64,000 nt of DNA from Nocardioides sp. L-11A (GTDB lineage: Bacteria > Actinomycetota > Actinomycetes > Propionibacteriales > Nocardioidaceae). Below the pieces are notes generated by a model that did not search any database, was not told where the DNA came from, and saw nothing but the letters and a program-made list of their open reading frames with translations. Positions 25,721-34,097 of the stretch are shown piece by piece (within the stretch, counting starts at the first letter, position 1; every line of letters starts with the position of its first letter). Location: assembly GCA_029961745.1 (NCBI GenBank), contig CP124680.1, forward strand, positions 4,712,001-4,776,000. Reading direction: 5' to 3'. The position numbers were made by a program, and so were the translations under genes.

Positions 25721-26922
25721 CCGCGCGGCTCCGCCAGCAGAGCGCCCAGCCGGGGACTGATCCCCCAGGCGGCCACCAGATCGTCGTACTCGGCGCTGTC
25801 GTCGGGCTTCCCGGTCCGCACCGCGCGCAGCAGCGTGTTGCGCGGCGTGTGCCGGCTGTCGACGAACTCCATCACGTCGACCCGGTAGCCCGCGCGCCGC
25901 AGCAGCAGCGCACGCAGGGTGTCGGTGAGGGTGTCGGCGAAACGCTCGCGCAGGATCCCGTCGCGCACGAGCGAGGAGTACGGCGCCGGGGCGGGTGCCG
26001 TGCGCAGCTGGGCCGCGATGTCGTGATGGCAGCACGGGGCCGCGAGGACCAGCGGGGCGGCCCAGCCGACGGCGCGGGCGAGCGCGTCGTCGGTGGCGGT
26101 GTCGCAGGCGTGCAGGGCGAGCACCACATCGGGGGCTCGGTCCAGCTCGGCGGACCCGATGGTGCCGGCGACGAAGGTGGCCTCGATGCCAAGGGCGCGG
26201 GCGAGTGACGCGTTGTGGTCGCGCGACTGCTCCTTCACGTCGACCCCGGTGAGCCGCACCGGCAGCTCGCGGCGCTCGCTGAGGTAGCGCTGCGCGGCGA
26301 AGGTGAGGTACCCGTTGCCGCAGCCGAGGTCGACCACCCGCAGCGGGTCGGCCTCGGTCGGCCGGCGCAGGTGGCCCTTGGCCATCGCGTCGGCGACCGA
26401 GCGGTCGAGGATGCGCAGGAAGTCCTCGACCTGGCGGTACTTCGCCATCCGGCTGGGCTTGATCCGGCCCTGCGCATCGGCGAGCCCGAGCGCGGTGAAC
26501 ACCGGGTCGTCCTCGGGCAGCAACCGCTCCTTGGCCCGGTCGTGGCTCCGCTCGACCGGCGCCCCGCCCGTCCGGGCGGTCATGTGCACCGCGGCGTCGC
26601 CCTTCTTGGTCACCCGCAGGCTCAGCTGCCGCTCGGCGGTCTCGACCGTCCAGTTGCCGAACGGCTCGGCCAGCAGCGCGTCGACCGCCTCCTCGGCCGC
26701 GCCGCCGCCTGCGTGGTTGGCGGTGTGGGCCTGGGTGGCGTCGTACCGGACGATCTGGAGGTGGCGGCCCGCCTTGAGGTCCACCCAGCGCAGCTCGACC
26801 CGGCGCCACGGGGGCGCGGCGGACCGGCGGCGGCCCGAGCCGACAGCCCGGACCAGGCGGTCCTCGGCCAGCAGGTCCGCCCGGACCCGCGCCAGGCCGT
26901 CGTCGAGTGGCTGGGTGCTCAT
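25717..26922 (-). CDS. SAM-dependent methyltransferase, Methyltransf_32-like
   Basis: The 401-residue protein has an N-terminal region of about 180 residues without a known fold and a Rossmann methyltransferase core: VVDLGCGNGYLTFAAQRYL (motif I), GVDVKEQSRDHN, then DVVLALHACDTATDDALARAV and APCCHHDIAAQL. The last two match the METTL25/RRNAD1-like Methyltransf_32 group. The substrate is unknown. It is co-translated with the propeller protein gene (GTGA) and lies 7 bp downstream of a 28-codon membrane ORF. Confidence 0.82.
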   Translation of the reverse strand: MSTQPLDDGLARVRADLLAEDRLVRAVGSGRRRSAAPPWRRVELRWVDLKAGRHLQIVRYDATQAHTANHAGGGAAEEAVDALLAEPFGNWTVETAERQLSLRVTKKGDAAVHMTARTGGAPVERSHDRAKERLLPEDDPVFTALGLADAQGRIKPSRMAKYRQVEDFLRILDRSVADAMAKGHLRRPTEADPLRVVDLGCGNGYLTFAAQRYLSERRELPVRLTGVDVKEQSRDHNASLARALGIEATFVAGTIGSAELDRAPDVVLALHACDTATDDALARAVGWAAPLVLAAPCCHHDIAAQLRTAPAPAPYSSLVRDGILRERFADTLTDTLRALLLRRAGYRVDVMEFVDSRHTPRNTLLRAVRTGKPDDSAEYDDLVAAWGISPRLGALLAEPRG

Positions 26923-26929
26923 CGGACGC

Positions 26930-27016
26930 TCACTTGAGGAGAGCCGCCACGATCACGATGAGCAGGAGCGCCACCAGCGCGGCCGGGATGATCAGGCGGC
27001 GGTGGCGTGGGTTCAC
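26930..27016 (-). CDS. 28-residue hydrophobic peptide
   Basis: A GTG-started frame at 27016 ends in TGA at 26930, 7 bp before the methyltransferase ATG. It encodes a basic start (MNPRHRRL) followed by one strongly hydrophobic stretch and a final Lys. It could be a small membrane protein or a translational coupler. No clear ribosome-binding site is visible. A random frame with this amphipathic order (basic N-terminus then a clean transmembrane helix) is possible but less likely. Confidence 0.45.
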   Translation of the reverse strand: MNPRHRRLIIPAALVALLLIVIVAALLK

Positions 27017-27058
27017 CCGTCGATCGTAGACGGGCGGACCCACGCGCACGGCGCCGGA

Positions 27059-28381
27059 TCAGCGCACCCGCTTGGCCTTGCTGACCGCCACACCGCTCGC
27101 CGAGCCGTTCTGCACGGTGACCCGCACCGACAGCCGGCGGCCGCGGTCGGCCCTGGTCACCTGATAGCGGGCCTTGGTCGCCTTCTTGATCGGGCGTCCG
27201 TTGCGCAGCCACTGGTAGCGCACGGACGTGACGCCGGTCGACCAGCTGCCGGTCGTTGCCCGCAGCGCCTTGCCCACCCGGGCCGTACCGCGGGCCTTCG
27301 GCGGCGCCACGACGGCGATGGACCCGACGCCACCGGGCTTGCCCCCGTTCTGACCTCCGTTCGGGCCGCCGCCGTTCGGGTCGCCTCCGGTCAGCGGGCT
27401 GAGCGGCGCGGTGGACCAGTCGGGCTCGCTGCCGCCCGGCAGCAGCAGGCTCAGCGCGCCGGTGCAGGCGGGGTTCTTGTTGTCCGCGAAGGTCCAGATC
27501 CCGTCGGCCGCCCCGAACGCCAGTGTGGTGCTGTCGGGCGACCAGGTCGGGTCGGTGATCTTGTCGGACGTCTCGCCGTCGAGATTGCAGGCGTCCGCGG
27601 GCAGCCCCGGGACGGCGCCCGAGCGGATGTTCCCGTTGATCCGGTAGGTCATGATGTCGCGGCCGTCGCCGTACCCGCGCACGCCGGCGAGCATCGTGCC
27701 GTCGGGCGAGACCTCCGTGTTGCCGTAGTCCTCGGCGGGGTACCAGATCTCGCCGTCGTCGAACCAGTGCTGCTGGGTCGCCGAGCCCACGTCGTGCACC
27801 ATCACCTGGTGCCCGTAGCCGCCGCTCTGCAGGGTGCGCCGGTTGGTCACCCAGGACGGGTCGCTGTAGAACGACGTGCCGTACGTCGCGGGGGTACCGG
27901 CGCCCGTCGTGCTGACGTATCCGGTCGCGGTGCGCCAGGCGCAGCCGTTGGTGCAGGAGTGCTCCGCGAAGGTGTAGGCGATGAGGGCGCCGTCCGGCGA
28001 GATCGCGGCGTTGACCGGACTGCCGTCCATGGTGCCACCGAGCGAGCTGGGCAGGCGGGGCGGGTCGATCTCGGCGAGCACCCGGCCCTGCTGGTCGAGG
28101 GTCACGATGTTCTGGTAGCGCACGGCCGCGATCACGCCACCGTCGGACTGGCTCGGGGCGCGGTAGGGCAGTCCCGCGGTGCCGTTGGTCGTCAGCGGGC
28201 GGGCGCCGGTGCCGTCGCCGCGGGCGATCCAGACGTTGTGGTCCTTGATGTAGGTGATCGTGCCGCCGCCGGTCGCGGCGGCGGAGGCCGACGGCGTGAC
28301 GTGCGGAAGGGGCAGCAGCAGGGCGCCGGCACACAGGGCGGCGAGCCCGGCACCGGCGATCCGGCCGGGTCGGTGGGTCAT
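27059..28381 (-). CDS. secreted TolB/PD40-type propeller protein with C-terminal Ig-like YQWLR domain
   Basis: The 440-residue protein has a signal peptide (cleavage near SASA-AATGG at residue 35). The propeller part shows PD40-type strands: TITYIKDHNVWIARGDGTGARPLTT, NAAISPDGALIAYTF, TEVSPDGTMLAGVRG, DPTWSPDSTTLAFGAADGIW. A Gly/Asn-rich linker (about 340-365) leads to an Ig-like domain with VRYQWLRNGRPIKKATKARYQV and a basic end (KAKRVR). Conserved Cys pairs suggest an extracellular site. It is a close paralogue of the protein at 36235. Function unknown. Confidence 0.72.
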   Translation of the reverse strand: MTHRPGRIAGAGLAALCAGALLLPLPHVTPSASAAATGGGTITYIKDHNVWIARGDGTGARPLTTNGTAGLPYRAPSQSDGGVIAAVRYQNIVTLDQQGRVLAEIDPPRLPSSLGGTMDGSPVNAAISPDGALIAYTFAEHSCTNGCAWRTATGYVSTTGAGTPATYGTSFYSDPSWVTNRRTLQSGGYGHQVMVHDVGSATQQHWFDDGEIWYPAEDYGNTEVSPDGTMLAGVRGYGDGRDIMTYRINGNIRSGAVPGLPADACNLDGETSDKITDPTWSPDSTTLAFGAADGIWTFADNKNPACTGALSLLLPGGSEPDWSTAPLSPLTGGDPNGGGPNGGQNGGKPGGVGSIAVVAPPKARGTARVGKALRATTGSWSTGVTSVRYQWLRNGRPIKKATKARYQVTRADRGRRLSVRVTVQNGSASGVAVSKAKRVR

Positions 28382-28507
28382 GGGTTCTCCACGGTCGAGG
28401 GGCGGTTGGGGATCTCCACCGTCTCGACGCGAAGGGCCCGGCGGACAGGTGCAGGAGTCCCCGAACGACCGGGACGCCGTGCAGCCCGGCTCGCCGTCAG
28501 CCCCTGG

Positions 28508-29791
28508 TCACCACAGGTCGAGCGAGGCGGTCATGATCGCGGCGAGGTCCTCGCCGGTCACGTCCTTCGGCGCGGTCGCGAGCAGCCGCTGCTGCTGTAG
28601 CGCGCCCTCGACGAGGGCCTCGACGTCGCCGGCGGCATACCCGACCTCCGCCAGTCCGTTGGGGATCCCGATGTCGCGCATGAGCGCGGCGATCACGCCG
28701 GGCAGCACGTCCGGCCCCGTGCCCTCGACGCCGGGCGACAGCAGCCGGGCCGCCCGCAGGTGCCGCTCGGGCGCCGCGTCGAAGGTGAACCGGAATGCCT
28801 CGGGCGCGGTGAGGGCGACGGCCATGCCGTGCGGCACCATCGCCTCGTCCGGTGGGTAGTCGGCGGGACGGAAGTCCCGGACCCGCCCGGCGATCGGGTA
28901 GGCGTTGGCATGCGGGATGTGCACGCCCGCGTTGCCGAACCCGAGCCCGGCGAAGGTCGCCGCGAGCGCCATCTGCTCGGCCGCCCCGGAGGCGACCCCG
29001 TCCCGTGCATCGCGTACGGCGGCCCGGAACGCCCCCGCCAGCAGGCCCAGCGCACGCTCCGACCAGAGGTCGGCGATCGGGTTGGCGCCGCAGTAGGGCA
29101 CCCGCTGCTCGGGCTGCTTGGCCGGGAACTCGGCGTACCAGCGCGCGGTGTAGCTCTCCAGCGCGTGGCACAGGATGTCCATGCCGGCCGCCGCAGTCAC
29201 GCCCGGCGGCTGGGTCGCCGACAGTGCGGGGTCGACCACCGCGAGCCGGGGCCGCAGCGCCGGGTGGCTGATGCCGGTCTTCACCTTGAGGGCGAGCACG
29301 TCCATCACGCAGATGGTGGTCGACTCGCTGCCGGTGCCGGTCGTGGTCGGGACCGCCGCGAGGGGCAGGACCGGCCGTTCGGGCGCCCGTGCCTTGCCGA
29401 CCGGGGCGTTCACGTAGTCCATCAGCTCGCCGGGGTTGGTCACCAGCAGGGCGACCGCCTTCGCGGTGTCGATCGACGAGCCCCCGCCGACCGCGACGAC
29501 CGCGTCGACCGCTCCCGCTCCGCGGGCGAACGCGACGGCCTCCTCGAGCGAGGCGTCGGTCGGCTCGACCCGTGCGCCCGCGTAGGTGACGACCTCGACG
29601 CCGTGGGAGCGCAGCGAGTCCGCGACCGTCTCGGCGTGGCCGGCGGCCGCCACCCCGGCATCGGTGACGAGCAGGGCCCGGCGCGCGCCCCAGCCGCGGA
29701 CGTCGTACCCGACCTCGGTGGCGGCGCCGTGCCCGAACTTCAGGGCGGGGGCGGCGTAGGTGAAGACGGTCTCACTCGGCTGAGGGGTCAC
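28508..29791 (-). CDS. iron-containing alcohol dehydrogenase, hydroxyacid-oxoacid transhydrogenase-like
   Basis: The 427-residue protein has the Fe-ADH NAD motif AVGGGSSIDTAKAVALL, then PTTTGTGSESTTICVMDV, the metal region GMDILCHALESYTARW, NPIADLWSERAL and GVHIPHANAYPIAGRVRDFRPADYPP...MVPHGMAVALTAPEAFRFTF. The last part resembles the ADHFE1/HOT subgroup more than ordinary alcohol dehydrogenases, so 4-hydroxybutyrate/2-oxoglutarate transhydrogenation is a plausible reaction. It starts with a GTG at 29791 and sits 9 bp downstream of the Nudix gene. The assignment at subfamily level is moderate. Confidence 0.75.
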   Translation of the reverse strand: MTPQPSETVFTYAAPALKFGHGAATEVGYDVRGWGARRALLVTDAGVAAAGHAETVADSLRSHGVEVVTYAGARVEPTDASLEEAVAFARGAGAVDAVVAVGGGSSIDTAKAVALLVTNPGELMDYVNAPVGKARAPERPVLPLAAVPTTTGTGSESTTICVMDVLALKVKTGISHPALRPRLAVVDPALSATQPPGVTAAAGMDILCHALESYTARWYAEFPAKQPEQRVPYCGANPIADLWSERALGLLAGAFRAAVRDARDGVASGAAEQMALAATFAGLGFGNAGVHIPHANAYPIAGRVRDFRPADYPPDEAMVPHGMAVALTAPEAFRFTFDAAPERHLRAARLLSPGVEGTGPDVLPGVIAALMRDIGIPNGLAEVGYAAGDVEALVEGALQQQRLLATAPKDVTGEDLAAIMTASLDLW

Positions 29792-29800
29792 GCCGACACG

Positions 29801-30685
29801 TTAGAGGACCCGCTGATCCCCAGCGGCCTCGATGGCCGCGCGGACCGACCCGTAGACCTTGATCCGCCGGGCCGCGATGTCGACCAGCGGCACCCAGGCG
29901 GCCTCGTCGGTGGTGCCGCCCTCCTCCACGACGTGCGGCTCCCCCCGGCCCACGCGGGCGCGGTAGATGACCCCGATCGCGTGGAAGTCCTCCTCCCGGC
30001 CGTTGGGGGCGGTGCCGGTGAAGTGATGGTCGAGCACGGTGAGCAGGTCGTCGGCCTCACCCTCGAGCCCGCACTCCTCCCACAGCTCGCGGCGGATGGT
30101 GTCGCGCGGGGACTCACCGTGGTCGATGCCGCCGCCGGGCAGGTGCCAGGTCCCGGGATCGGGGGCAAGGTCGGAGGTGCGGGTGAGCAGGATCGCGTCG
30201 TCCCGCACGACGTACGCGTAGGCGGCGGTGCGCTGCCGCTGACGCACGGCGTACGACGCCAGCGCCTCCGTCACGAGGCCGACGGTCGGCAGGGAGCCGT
30301 CGAGCACGGCCGCGATCGGCTTCCAGGCCGCCTCCGCGGTCGACCCGTCGATCTCGGTGACGTGCGGCTCGGGCGCGTCGGCCGGCACCCAGCCCTCGTA
30401 GACGATCCGGACCGAGTGCGCGTCGACCCGCCGCCCGCGCCGCCAGGAGTCGGCGACATGGAGGGAGTGGACGTGCGCGGTCTCGCCCACCTGCGCGTGC
30501 AGCCCGGTCTCCTCGTAGACCTCGCGGATCACCGCGTCGCGGGGGTCCTCGCCGTGGTCGACCCCGCCCCCGGGCAGGGACCACAGCTCGCGCTTGGTCA
30601 CCCGCTCCGCCAGTCGGGACAGCAGGATCTGGTCGCCGCGGACGATGACGGCGTACGCCGCCAGCCGCTGCACCCGCTGCCCCAT
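29801..30685 (-). CDS. tandem Nudix hydrolase (two intact Nudix domains)
   Basis: About 294 residues with two full Nudix boxes: GGGVDHGEDPRDAVIREVYEETGL in the first half and GGGIDHGESPRDTIRRELWEECGL in the second. Each sits in an AYAVIVRGDQILLSR / AYAYVVRDDAILLTR beta framework. The halves are internal duplicates and may cleave different nucleoside-diphosphate linked substrates. ATG 30685 is favoured by GGGAGG upstream; a longer start at 30733 would read into the repeat cluster upstream. Confidence 0.85.
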   Translation of the reverse strand: MGQRVQRLAAYAVIVRGDQILLSRLAERVTKRELWSLPGGGVDHGEDPRDAVIREVYEETGLHAQVGETAHVHSLHVADSWRRGRRVDAHSVRIVYEGWVPADAPEPHVTEIDGSTAEAAWKPIAAVLDGSLPTVGLVTEALASYAVRQRQRTAAYAYVVRDDAILLTRTSDLAPDPGTWHLPGGGIDHGESPRDTIRRELWEECGLEGEADDLLTVLDHHFTGTAPNGREEDFHAIGVIYRARVGRGEPHVVEEGGTTDEAAWVPLVDIAARRIKVYGSVRAAIEAAGDQRVL

Positions 30686-30718
30686 CGCCGCCTCCCGCTG
30701 AGTCGTCACATCCGCACC

Positions 30719-30877
30719 GTTGAGTTGCCGCATCCTCAGGTTCGAGTTGCCACTGACTCCCCGGCGAAACCCGCGGACCCGAGCCTATGCCGTCGCTCCG
30801 GCTGCCGAAGCGGCGGGACAGTGGTGACTCGACGGCGAGGATGGGGAAACTCAACGGTGAGGATGGGGAAACTCAAC
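30719..30877. repeat. three copies of a 19-bp motif, two in tandem and one inverted
   Basis: GAGGATGGGGAAACTCAAC occurs at 30837-30855 and again at 30859-30877 with a 22-bp period. An inverted copy with two changes is at 30719-30737 and a weaker inverted partial copy is at about 30743-30760. The second tandem copy overlaps the menJ stop. The cluster lies upstream of the Nudix gene. It is a candidate protein-binding iteron or remains of a mobile repeat. Confidence 0.75.
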
Positions 30878-32117
30878 TGAAGAGGGGCCGCGCGTCGCGG
30901 GCCAGGGAGTGCCGACCGGCCCAGCGCCAGATGCGCGCGGAGCGGTCGCGGTCCTCGTCGGTGACCAGGTTGCCCATCCAGCGCAGGGCGAGGGTCATGA
31001 GCAGGTCGGAGCGCATGCCGATCGGGCCCAGGGCGGGGAGCAGCCGAGGCACGGTCACGAGGCCGGCGAGGCGGCGCGCGATCGAGAACGATTCGCCGTA
31101 GTGCTCGCGCAGCAACTGGGGCCAGACGGCGCCGAGGTCGACGTCGGGCGACTCGGCCAGCAGCTCGGCGACGACCCGGCCGGTCTCGAGGCCGTAGTCG
31201 ATGCCCTCGCCGTTGAGCGGGTTGACGCAGGCGGCGGCATCGCCGATCAGCGCCCAGTTGCCGCCCGCGACGTTGCTCACCGCACCGCCCATGGGCAGCA
31301 GCGCCGAGGTGGGGGCGCGCAGCTCCTCGCCGAGGCCGAACTCCTCGCGCAACCGGTCGGCGTACAGCCGCATCAGTGGCTTGATGGCGACGTCGGCGGG
31401 CCGCTTCGCCGTGGCGAGGGTGCCGGCGCCGAGGTTGACCTCGCCGCTCTGCCGGCCGAGCGGGAAGATCCAGCCGTAGCCCGACAGGATCTCGTCCTGC
31501 TCGCCGCGCAGCTCGAGGTGCGAGCTGATCCACGGGTCGTCGGCGCGGGTGGACGCGACATAGGAGCGGCCGGCCACGCCGTAGACGGTGTCGCGGTGCC
31601 ACTCGCGGCCGAGCACCTTGCCCAGCGGCGAGCGGACGCCGTCGGCGACGACCAGGCGCCGGCAGGCGACCGTGCGGCCGTCCTTGAACTCGACGGCACC
31701 GACCCGCGCCCCGTCCATCCGTACGCCGACCGCGCGGGCCCCGTCGAGCGCCTGGGCTCCGGCCTTGAGCGCTGTCGTCCGCAGGTGGTCGTCGAGCTCG
31801 GTGCGAGCGATGGCGCTGCCCCAGTCCGGAAGGTTGCCTCCCGGCCAGGGCAGGTGCAGGGTCTGGCCGAACCCGTGGGCCCGCAGTCCCTGGTTGACGG
31901 TGTGCGAGCGGACCCAGTCGCGCAGCCCGAGCCGCTCCAGCTCTCCGATCGCCCGGGGGGTCAGCCCGTCGCCGCAGGTCTTGTCGCGCGGGAACACAGC
32001 CGCGTCGGCGAGCACCACGTCGAGGCCCGCCCGCGCCGCCCAGGCAGCCGCCGCGGAGCCGGCGGGTCCGGCGCCGACGACGAGGACGTCGGTGCTCAGG
32101 TCAGGGGCTGCGCTCAT
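30873..32117 (-). CDS. menJ: menaquinone reductase-like geranylgeranyl reductase family protein
   Basis: The 414-residue FAD protein has VLVVGAGPAGSAAAAWAARAGLDVVLADAAVFPRDKTCGDGLTPRAI, then ADGVRSPLGKVLGREWHRDTVYGVAGR, ISSHLELRGE...GYGWIFPLGR, LLPMGGAVSNVAGGNWALIGDAAACVNPLNGEGIDYGLETGR and RWMGNLVTDEDRD. This follows M. tuberculosis MenJ (Rv0561c) closely. MenJ saturates the second isoprene unit of menaquinone. The ATG at 32117 lies in the gap to the downstream-facing aqdR gene (12 bp from its stop). Confidence 0.88.
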   Translation of the reverse strand: MSAAPDLSTDVLVVGAGPAGSAAAAWAARAGLDVVLADAAVFPRDKTCGDGLTPRAIGELERLGLRDWVRSHTVNQGLRAHGFGQTLHLPWPGGNLPDWGSAIARTELDDHLRTTALKAGAQALDGARAVGVRMDGARVGAVEFKDGRTVACRRLVVADGVRSPLGKVLGREWHRDTVYGVAGRSYVASTRADDPWISSHLELRGEQDEILSGYGWIFPLGRQSGEVNLGAGTLATAKRPADVAIKPLMRLYADRLREEFGLGEELRAPTSALLPMGGAVSNVAGGNWALIGDAAACVNPLNGEGIDYGLETGRVVAELLAESPDVDLGAVWPQLLREHYGESFSIARRLAGLVTVPRLLPALGPIGMRSDLLMTLALRWMGNLVTDEDRDRSARIWRWAGRHSLARDARPLFS

Positions 32118-32129
32118 CCCCCGATTGTG

Positions 32130-32708
32130 TCAGGGGCCCACCGCGCCGCGGAGCACCAGGGCGACCGCGGTCTCCGGGAGGTCGTCGGGCATCGCGCCGT
32201 CGAACTGGGTGACGTACATGTGCACCAGGCCGCCGAGCATGGCGATCACCAGGTGCGGGTCCGTGTCCGGCCGCAGCTCGCCGGCCGCGACCGCGCGCCG
32301 GACGATCTCCTCGGAGGCGGCCATCCGCACGGCCCAGAAGTCGGCGCGGGCCGTCGCCACGTCCGGGTCGTCCGCGAGCGAGCCGCCCCGGACCAGCGCG
32401 GACCCGACCGGTGAGCGGCAGAACGCGATGAGCGAGCGCATGAACTCGGTCAGGTCCGCCACGACCGATCCCGTGTCGGGGATCGGGATGTCCTCGTCGA
32501 CACGGGAGAGCAGCGCGTCGAGCAGCAACTGGGGCAGCGTCCCCCACCGACGGTAGATCGACGTCTCGTGGACCCCTGCCGCGACGGCCACCTCGGCGAT
32601 CCGGACGCGGTCGATGCCCTCGCGCTCGATGCGCTCCAGCGTCGCGTCGAGGACGGCGCGCCGCAGCTTCTCGCCGCGCTTCTGCGGGGTCGGTCCGGCG
32701 GTGGCCAT
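32130..32708 (-). CDS. aqdR: TetR-family repressor of the aqd-like cluster
   Basis: The 192-residue protein has a TetR helix-turn-helix (VRIAEVAVAAGVHETSIYRRWGTLPQLLLDAL) and a variable ligand domain. It is divergent from the esterase/monooxygenase/dioxygenase genes. Two copies of CGCAAGTNNNNTTGCG lie in the 95-bp gap, one near each start. In Rhodococcus erythropolis BG43 and Mycobacteroides abscessus, AqdR is the TetR repressor next to aqdABC. The location and regulator type are the basis for the name. Confidence 0.75.
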   Translation of the reverse strand: MATAGPTPQKRGEKLRRAVLDATLERIEREGIDRVRIAEVAVAAGVHETSIYRRWGTLPQLLLDALLSRVDEDIPIPDTGSVVADLTEFMRSLIAFCRSPVGSALVRGGSLADDPDVATARADFWAVRMAASEEIVRRAVAAGELRPDTDPHLVIAMLGGLVHMYVTQFDGAMPDDLPETAVALVLRGAVGP

Positions 32709-32721
32709 GGTCGCAGTCTAT

Positions 32722-32737
32722 CGCAAGTGCCCTTGCG
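32722..32737. promoter_or_regulatory. TetR operator copy 1
   Basis: CGCAAGTGCCCTTGCG, 14 bp upstream of the repressor ATG. It shares CGCAAGTNNNNTTGCG with the copy at 32770-32785. Confidence 0.75.
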
Positions 32738-32769
32738 TTACTGCCGCCCGACCCTTACCCTCGCCGTAA

Positions 32770-32785
32770 CGCAAGTCAAGTTGCG
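32770..32785. promoter_or_regulatory. TetR operator copy 2
   Basis: CGCAAGTCAAGTTGCG, 18 bp upstream of the esterase ATG and its GGAGGAG ribosome site. The surrounding AAC/GTT extend the dyad. Confidence 0.75.
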
Positions 32786-32803
32786 TTGTCCGGAGGAGAG
32801 CCG

Positions 32804-34081
32804 ATGCCCCAGAACGTGACCACCTACCGCGGGATCCGCTACGCCCACGCCGAGCGGTTCGCCCCACCACGCCCGGTCGCCTTCACCGGGGTGCCGGAGC
32901 CGGGCGGCCGCTCGGTCGCCGCTCCCCAGGGCCCGAGCCGCATCGCGCTCGTCATGGGCACGCCCGCACCCGTCGACCAGAGCGAGGACTGTCTCGAGGT
33001 CACCGTCTTCGCCCCGCAGGCCGAGCCCGGGCGGACCCTGCCGGTCCTCGTATGGCTGCACGGCGGCGCGTATCTCACCGGCTCGGGCGGCTGGAACCTC
33101 TACGACGCGACCGACCTCGCCGCCACCGGGCCGATGGTGGTCGTCTCGGTCAACTACCGCCTCGGGCTGCTCGGCTACGCCAGCTCGCCGGGCCTCGCTC
33201 CGGGGAACCTGGGCCTGGCCGACCAGATCGCGGCACTCGCCTGGGTGCAGGCGAACGTCGGCGCCTTCGGCGGTGATCCCAGCCGGGTCACGCTCGCCGG
33301 CCAGTCGGCCGGCGCGCAGTCGATCATCGCGATGCTCGGCATCGAGTCGACGCGGGGGCACTTCCACCGCGCGATCGTCCAGAGCGCACCCCTCGGCCTG
33401 GGCTTCCACTCGGCGCGGGACGCGGCGCGCGCCGCGGAAGCCATCGCCGGCGACGGGCGGACCGACCTCGCGACCTGCGCGGTCGAGGAGATCCTCGCCG
33501 CCCAGCAGCGATCGGCGATCGCCCTGGCCGGCCCCGGCATGCTCCGGGCCACCCCGCCCCTCCAACCGGTGTGGGGGGTGGACCCGCTGCCCGACCCCGC
33601 GTCCTGGGACCGCGCGCTCGCGGCGCGGATGCGGGAGGTGGAGCTGATGATCGGCTCCACCGCCGACGAGGCGGCCACCTTCCTCGCCGACCCGCACCCC
33701 GTCTACTCGAGGGTCCGACGCCTGCCGCTGGTCGGGACGCGGGCGCTGGACCGACTGCAGCGCGCCATGACCGAGCGGGTCTTCACCCGCGGTGCCGCGG
33801 ACCTCGCCGACCGCTGGTCCCGGGCGGGCGGGCGCGCCCATCTCTTCCGCGTCGGAGCCCTCGACGCGGCGAACCCGTTCGGCGCCTGCCACTGCATCGA
33901 GCTGCCGTTGCTGTTCGGCGACGACGCCGGCTGGCGCGATGCCCCCATGCTGCGCGGCACGGCGCCCGTCCGTCTCGCCGAGAAGCGCGCCTCCCTCCGG
34001 AGCCGCTGGGCGGGCTTCGTCACCGACGGCGACCCCGACTGGGACGTCCACGTGGCCGGACGGGCGCCGTACGAGCTCTGA
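32804..34081 (+). CDS. aqdA: type-B carboxylesterase-like hydrolase of the aqd-like cluster
   Basis: The 425-residue protein has the type-B carboxylesterase features: HGGAYL oxyanion region (86-91), VSVNYRLGLLGYASSPG, LGLADQIAALAWVQANVGAFGGDPSRVTLAGQSAGAQ with nucleophile Ser168, and the likely Glu in STADEAATF and His in GACHCIELPLLF. It is shorter than most type-B esterases (~500). GGAGGAG precedes ATG 32804. In known aqd clusters an AqdA hydrolase is encoded first; its substrate may be the N-acylanthranilate left after ring cleavage. Substrate assignment here is inference. Confidence 0.72.
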   Translation: MPQNVTTYRGIRYAHAERFAPPRPVAFTGVPEPGGRSVAAPQGPSRIALVMGTPAPVDQSEDCLEVTVFAPQAEPGRTLPVLVWLHGGAYLTGSGGWNLYDATDLAATGPMVVVSVNYRLGLLGYASSPGLAPGNLGLADQIAALAWVQANVGAFGGDPSRVTLAGQSAGAQSIIAMLGIESTRGHFHRAIVQSAPLGLGFHSARDAARAAEAIAGDGRTDLATCAVEEILAAQQRSAIALAGPGMLRATPPLQPVWGVDPLPDPASWDRALAARMREVELMIGSTADEAATFLADPHPVYSRVRRLPLVGTRALDRLQRAMTERVFTRGAADLADRWSRAGGRAHLFRVGALDAANPFGACHCIELPLLFGDDAGWRDAPMLRGTAPVRLAEKRASLRSRWAGFVTDGDPDWDVHVAGRAPYEL

Positions 34082-34097
34082 TCGGAAAGGAGTGGGC

